25,077 nt of DNA from Actinomycetota bacterium (lineage in GTDB: Bacteria; Actinomycetota; Actinomycetes; S36-B12; UBA10799), in assembly GCA_030837445.1 (NCBI GenBank), contig JAUPKM010000207.1:1-25077 (forward strand), written 5' to 3'. The position numbers were made by a program, and so were the translations under genes. Under the pieces are notes generated by a model that did not search any database, was not told where the DNA came from, and saw only the letters and a list, made by a program, of their open reading frames with translations. Positions 22,431-25,077 of the stretch are shown piece by piece. The stretch's first letter is position 1, and each line of letters opens with the position of its first letter.

Positions 22431-23090
22431 TGTGGGTGCCCGAAGCGACGCCGCCTGTCCCAGGGACCGGTGCGGGCGGTGGGTTTTGAAATGGGCCTCG
22501 TACTCACCCAGCACCCGGCGGGCATGCGCGGTGTTGATGATCAGGATCCGGTCCAACAGTTCACGCCGGATACTGCCCACGAACCGTTCGCAGATGGCGT
22601 TGGCCACAGGCACCCGCACCGGAATCTTGATCACGTCCGCGTCCAGCGATGTGAACACAGCATCGAACGTCGGCGTGAACCGGGGAGCCCCGGTCCCTGA
22701 TCAGGAACCGGACCCGGCGGCCGGCGTCGTCCAAGTCCATCATCACGTTGCGGGCCTGCTGGGCCAGCCTCAGGATCGTCCCCGGCGTGACGAGCATGCC
22801 GAGCCGTCGGGCTGGCGGCAGCCGAAGCGTGAGCGCCGCGATGATCGCCCGGTCCGGCCACGTCGACCGCGGCCGTCCCACCTGCCGCTGCAGCACCGCG
22901 AGTTGATGGCGCAAGACGAGGATCTCGGCGTCCTTCGCCGCGTCCGAACGGGACAGCAGCGCCAGTCCACCGACCAGAAGACGAGCGATCAGATACCCAA
23001 GACGCATCCCCATCCACCGATCATGCCAGCCTGACCAGACCGGCCAAAACCCCAGCTCAACGCCTGCGCACCGAGTTTCGGGCACCCACA
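22431..23090 (-). mobile_element. Internally deleted insertion sequence with 14-bp perfect terminal repeats, copy 4
   Basis: The left end is TGTGGGTGCCCGAA (22431-22444). The right end is TTCGGGCACCCACA (23077-23090), a perfect inverted repeat. The element is 660 bp, well short of the ~1.2 kb expected for this transposase family, because its transposase is internally deleted. Flanks (GCAAGAG / GGCCTTC) show no target duplication. With both ends intact it is a MITE-like substrate that a related full-length transposase could still move. Confidence 0.85.
22440..23020 (-). pseudogene. Internally deleted, frameshifted transposase, copy 4
   Basis: The N-terminal part (MGMRLGYLIARLLVGGLALLS…AEILVLRHQLAVLQRQVGRP, then LGMLVTPGTILR) joins directly to QQARNVMMDLDDAGRRVRFLIRDRG. 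More than 100 codons, including the first catalytic Asp, are missing. A frameshift follows at about 22690. The C-terminal part resumes in another frame (MFTSLDADVIKIPVRVPVANAICERFVGSIRRELLDRIL, then THRPHRSLGQAA). It is related to, but distinct from, the transposase of copies 1-3. The left boundary is approximate. Confidence 0.8.
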
Positions 23091-23217
23091 GGCCTTCCTC
23101 CGGGGCCGGGCGGAAACGGGTCCGCGGCGGCTGCGACGTCGGGTCTGTGTTGATCTCAACCGTCAGCGTCAGCCCGGCGCCGCACCACGGGCAGGGGGTG
23201 TCGAAGGTGCGCAGCAT
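23091..23217 (-). pseudogene. 5' fragment of a zinc-ribbon-like gene cut by IS copy 4
   Basis: From ATG 23217 the minus frame reads MLRTFDTPCPWCGAGLTLTV, then EINTDPTSQPPRTRFRPAPEE, and reaches the terminal repeat of IS copy 4 exactly at 23090. The CPWCG knuckle suggests a small zinc-ribbon protein, but only one CxxC is present, so a second pair may have been in the lost part. No continuation appears on the other side of the IS, so flanking DNA was deleted or rearranged. No function can be assigned. Confidence 0.35.
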
Positions 23218-23407
23218 GTCCGTGGGTGTAGCAGCGGATACCGACAAGAAGGGGTAGCTGTTGGCTTCGAGCTGGTTCCGACCGACTGCATGCGGGGACG
23301 ACGATGACCCCCGTCGTGGCTCGTCGGTCGAGCGTCGCGTCTGCCCCACGCCGTCGTCGGCTGCTCGTCGTCGTCGGTTTCGTGCAGACGCCGGTAGCGT
23401 GGTCCGC
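23091..23407. other. Spacer between IS copy 4 and the next gene
   Basis: Apart from the minus-strand zinc-ribbon-like fragment at 23091-23217, I see no gene. The open plus-strand frame upstream of GTG 23408 (from 23261) is Arg-rich and unconvincing, and the region probably holds the promoter of the hypothetical gene. Confidence 0.45.
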
Positions 23408-24034
23408 GTGTCGACTCCTTTGTCTCCTGACGCGATGGCTTTCCTGGCGGGCGAGATGCGTCGGATGAGCGACCGGGGTCTGGGTGACCTGCAGGTCCGC
23501 TCGAATCTGGCCTGGCACGCCGAGGCCGGTGCCGTTGATCGGGCGGCGGGTAACCTGCTGGCCAAGGCGTTGAAAGCGCTGGACGCCGGTGACCAGGAGC
23601 GGGCCGATCGGTTCGTGGATCGGGCGCTGCAGTTGCCGTTCAACGAGCGCGAGGAGGCCGAGACGGCGCTGCTGTGCGCCCACATGATGGTCTTCTCGAT
23701 GGTCACCGAAGCGTTCGAGGCCAGCGCTCCAGGCGACTCCCGGTGGCTGGATGCCGCCGAGGCCGCGTTGGAGCGGTGCGGCCCGGACTCCCGGGAGGAC
23801 CTGCTGGAGACCCTGCGCATCATCGCCCGCGAGTACGCGGTGAGCCCGGCCGAGAAGCGTCGCGTCCACCAGGTCGCCCCTGGCGACGGGCTGGTCCGGG
23901 GGATCGGTGACGTGATGGCCAGTCGCATGGGTGCTGAGGCCGCGACGGTCCGGCGGATCGTCGTCGACCTGCTGGAGGCCGTGCGGGCAGTCCGGGACGA
24001 GTTGGCTGCTTGCGACGTCCTGCCGCAGGGCTGA
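23408..24034 (+). CDS. Conserved hypothetical helical protein
   Basis: This 208-residue soluble protein appears all-helical: FLAGEMRRMSDRGLGDLQVRSNLAWHAEAG, AKALKALDAGDQERADRFVDRALQLPFNEREEAETALLCAHMMVF, then DLLETLRIIAREYAVSPAEKRRVHQVAPGD, and a final helix bundle. It has no signal peptide or membrane segment. The regular helices with DAGDQERADRFVDRAL suggest a TPR-like repeat. I do not recognise a named family. GTG 23408 is chosen because the composition changes from Arg/Ser-rich junk to regular helix there. It precedes the pRiA4b ORF-3-type gene by ~50 bp on the same strand and may be co-transcribed. Confidence 0.75.
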   Translation: MSTPLSPDAMAFLAGEMRRMSDRGLGDLQVRSNLAWHAEAGAVDRAAGNLLAKALKALDAGDQERADRFVDRALQLPFNEREEAETALLCAHMMVFSMVTEAFEASAPGDSRWLDAAEAALERCGPDSREDLLETLRIIAREYAVSPAEKRRVHQVAPGDGLVRGIGDVMASRMGAEAATVRRIVVDLLEAVRAVRDELAACDVLPQG

Positions 24035-24086
24035 CCCGTCGAACCCACCGGTCGAAGTGACCCACCGCGATGTCGGAGGCGGACCC

Positions 24087-24674
24087 ATGAGCGACGCCGA
24101 GCCAGCCCGGGGCCGGGTGCTGCGCACGTCGAGGCTGCGGGTGACGTTGCGGGAGGTGACGCCGCCGGTGGTGCGTGTCCTCGACGTCCCGGCCGCGGCT
24201 ACCGTGCCGGAGCTGCACGACCTGCTTCAGGTCGCCCTGGGCTGGACCGACAGCCACCTGCACGAGTTCCAGACCGCCGACGGCGTGCGGTACGCCGACC
24301 CGAGGACCGGGCTTGACGATGTCGTCGACGACGTCCGGGACGAGACGACCGCTACCTTGCGTGACCTGGGCGGCGAGTTCGTCTACCGGTACGACTTCGG
24401 GGACGGCTGGGAGCACGACGTCCAGGTCACCGGCCCCGGCGGCCCGCACCCGGGATGCGTCGGGGGCGAGGGCGCGTGCCCGCCGGAGGACTGCGGCGGC
24501 CCGTACGGGTACGGCGAGTTCCGGGAGGCGTTCACCGATCCGGGCCACCCCGACCATGACCAGGTCCGGGCGTGGGCCACCGGCTGGTCGCCGACCTGGA
24601 CCGAGACCGACCGGCAGGACGCCGACACCCTGGTGCGCGCCACGGGCTGTTGCGGCTGGCCCGCGGCGTCCTGA
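24087..24674 (+). CDS. pRiA4b ORF-3-family protein (N-terminal domain)
   Basis: The protein shows the PRiA4_ORF3 domain, also known from IS1096-passenger 'TnpR' proteins: LRVTLREVTPPVVRVLDVPAAATVPELHDLLQVALGWTDSHLHEF (~16-60), FVYRYDFGDGWEHDVQV (~98-114), then GACPPEDCGGPYGYGEFREAFTDPGHPDHDQV (~128-160). These segments are strongly diagnostic. ATG 24087 has GGAGG upstream. Function is unknown; the family is common on plasmids and mobile elements. The frame ends soon after the domain (CCGWPAAS, stop 24672-24674). The following sequence in another frame looks like the C-terminus of the longer family members, so this is probably the front half of a broken gene. Confidence 0.82.
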   Translation: MSDAEPARGRVLRTSRLRVTLREVTPPVVRVLDVPAAATVPELHDLLQVALGWTDSHLHEFQTADGVRYADPRTGLDDVVDDVRDETTATLRDLGGEFVYRYDFGDGWEHDVQVTGPGGPHPGCVGGEGACPPEDCGGPYGYGEFREAFTDPGHPDHDQVRAWATGWSPTWTETDRQDADTLVRATGCCGWPAAS

Positions 24675-25045
24675 CCCCGACCAAGGCCGCCGGTGACGAC
24701 CTGCAGGTCGTCCGCCAGCTGCGTCGGGTCTGCGCGGTGGACCGGTTCGACGGCCTGCTCGCAGGGGTCGCGGTCGCCTTCCTGGCTGCCCGCGGCCCGC
24801 TGCCTCGTAGCGAGGTGGCCGTCCTGGCGCACCCGTGGTTCCCGATGTGGGCGGTCAACGGGCACCCGCTCACGCCCGACGACCTCGACACCGCCCTGGC
24901 TCACGTGGCCGCACGGCTGGAAGCCCTCGACCTCGTCGTCACCGACCGGCTCACCTGGAGCCCGGGTCCCTCCGCCGAGACCCTGCTGCCCCGCGCCACC
25001 GCCCTGGCCCGGATCTTCCGTCGGGAGGACGCCGCAGCCGGGTGA
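24644..25045 (+). pseudogene. C-terminal part of the pRiA4b ORF-3-type gene, out of frame
   Basis: The frame reads GLLRLARGVLTPTKAAGDDL, then VVRQLRRVCAVDRFDGLLAGVAVAFLAARGPLPRSEVAVLA, and ends with TDRLTWSPGPSAETLLPRATALARIF. As I remember them, long actinobacterial members of the family end in just such a segment (LLRLRxGVLxPTxAA…, LLPRATALA), after a middle part of ~100 residues absent here. A deletion with frameshift near 24640 would explain both ORFs. A separate coupled gene starting at TTG 24650 is the alternative; no ribosome-binding site supports it. Confidence 0.45.
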
Positions 25046-25077
25046 ACGCGCCCCGGCACGGCTGCCCGGATCAGCAG

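Noticed and set aside
1..25077. tRNA, rRNA or riboswitch genes
   Set aside because: No cloverleaf with a CCA-adjacent acceptor, rRNA core or recognisable riboswitch was seen on reading; a covariance-model search was not possible.

Overview
This is high-GC DNA with GTG/TTG starts and GC-rich wobble positions, and its gene families (NarL-type two-component pair, StrR-type ParB-like activator, XRE-TPR regulator, wHTH-MNT/HEPN module) are those of a Streptomyces-like actinomycete. The gene order is patchwork. Decayed gene fragments and four defective copies of related insertion sequences separate a few intact loci, which suggests an accessory region such as a chromosome arm, island or plasmid rather than the core chromosome.

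Layout. 1-2.3 kb: remnants, including a truncated abortive-infection-type gene and a piece resembling a helicase C-terminus. 2.3-6.85 kb (plus strand): an MFS drug exporter, a secreted or cytosolic NTF2-like protein, and a histidine kinase/response regulator pair whose genes overlap by 4 bp. 6.8-9.5 kb: IS copy 1, a frameshifted unknown gene, a YbaK-type aminoacyl-tRNA deacylase and IS copy 3. 9.5-18.7 kb (all minus strand): in transcription order, a small exported peptide, an XRE-TPR regulator, a LuxR-type regulator, an EamA/DMT transporter, a glyceraldehyde-3-phosphate dehydrogenase, an Orn/Lys/Arg-decarboxylase-like PLP enzyme and a stand-alone adenylate-forming ligase. A StrR/NovG-type activator faces them at 19.2-20.3 kb. 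20.3-21.2 kb: IS copy 2. 21.3-22.4 kb: a wHTH-MNT/HEPN toxin-antitoxin pair with two palindromic operators. 22.4-23.1 kb: an internally deleted IS with 14-bp perfect terminal repeats. 23.4-25.0 kb: a conserved hypothetical protein and a broken pRiA4b ORF-3-family gene.

Most interesting is 9.5-20.3 kb. Two biosynthetic-type enzymes, an exporter, an extra GAPDH (a known self-resistance target type), a StrR-type activator, a LuxR-type regulator and an XRE-TPR regulator with a nearby exported peptide look like a small, heavily regulated specialised-metabolite locus. It has no PKS or NRPS. Its intergenic regions carry recurrent GTTGA/TCAAC palindromes, a three-copy 16-bp repeat and a five-copy 10-bp repeat. 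It is bracketed by inverted copies of one IS family. The product, the peptide-receptor pairing and mobility are inferences. All family assignments come from reading motifs, with no database search.
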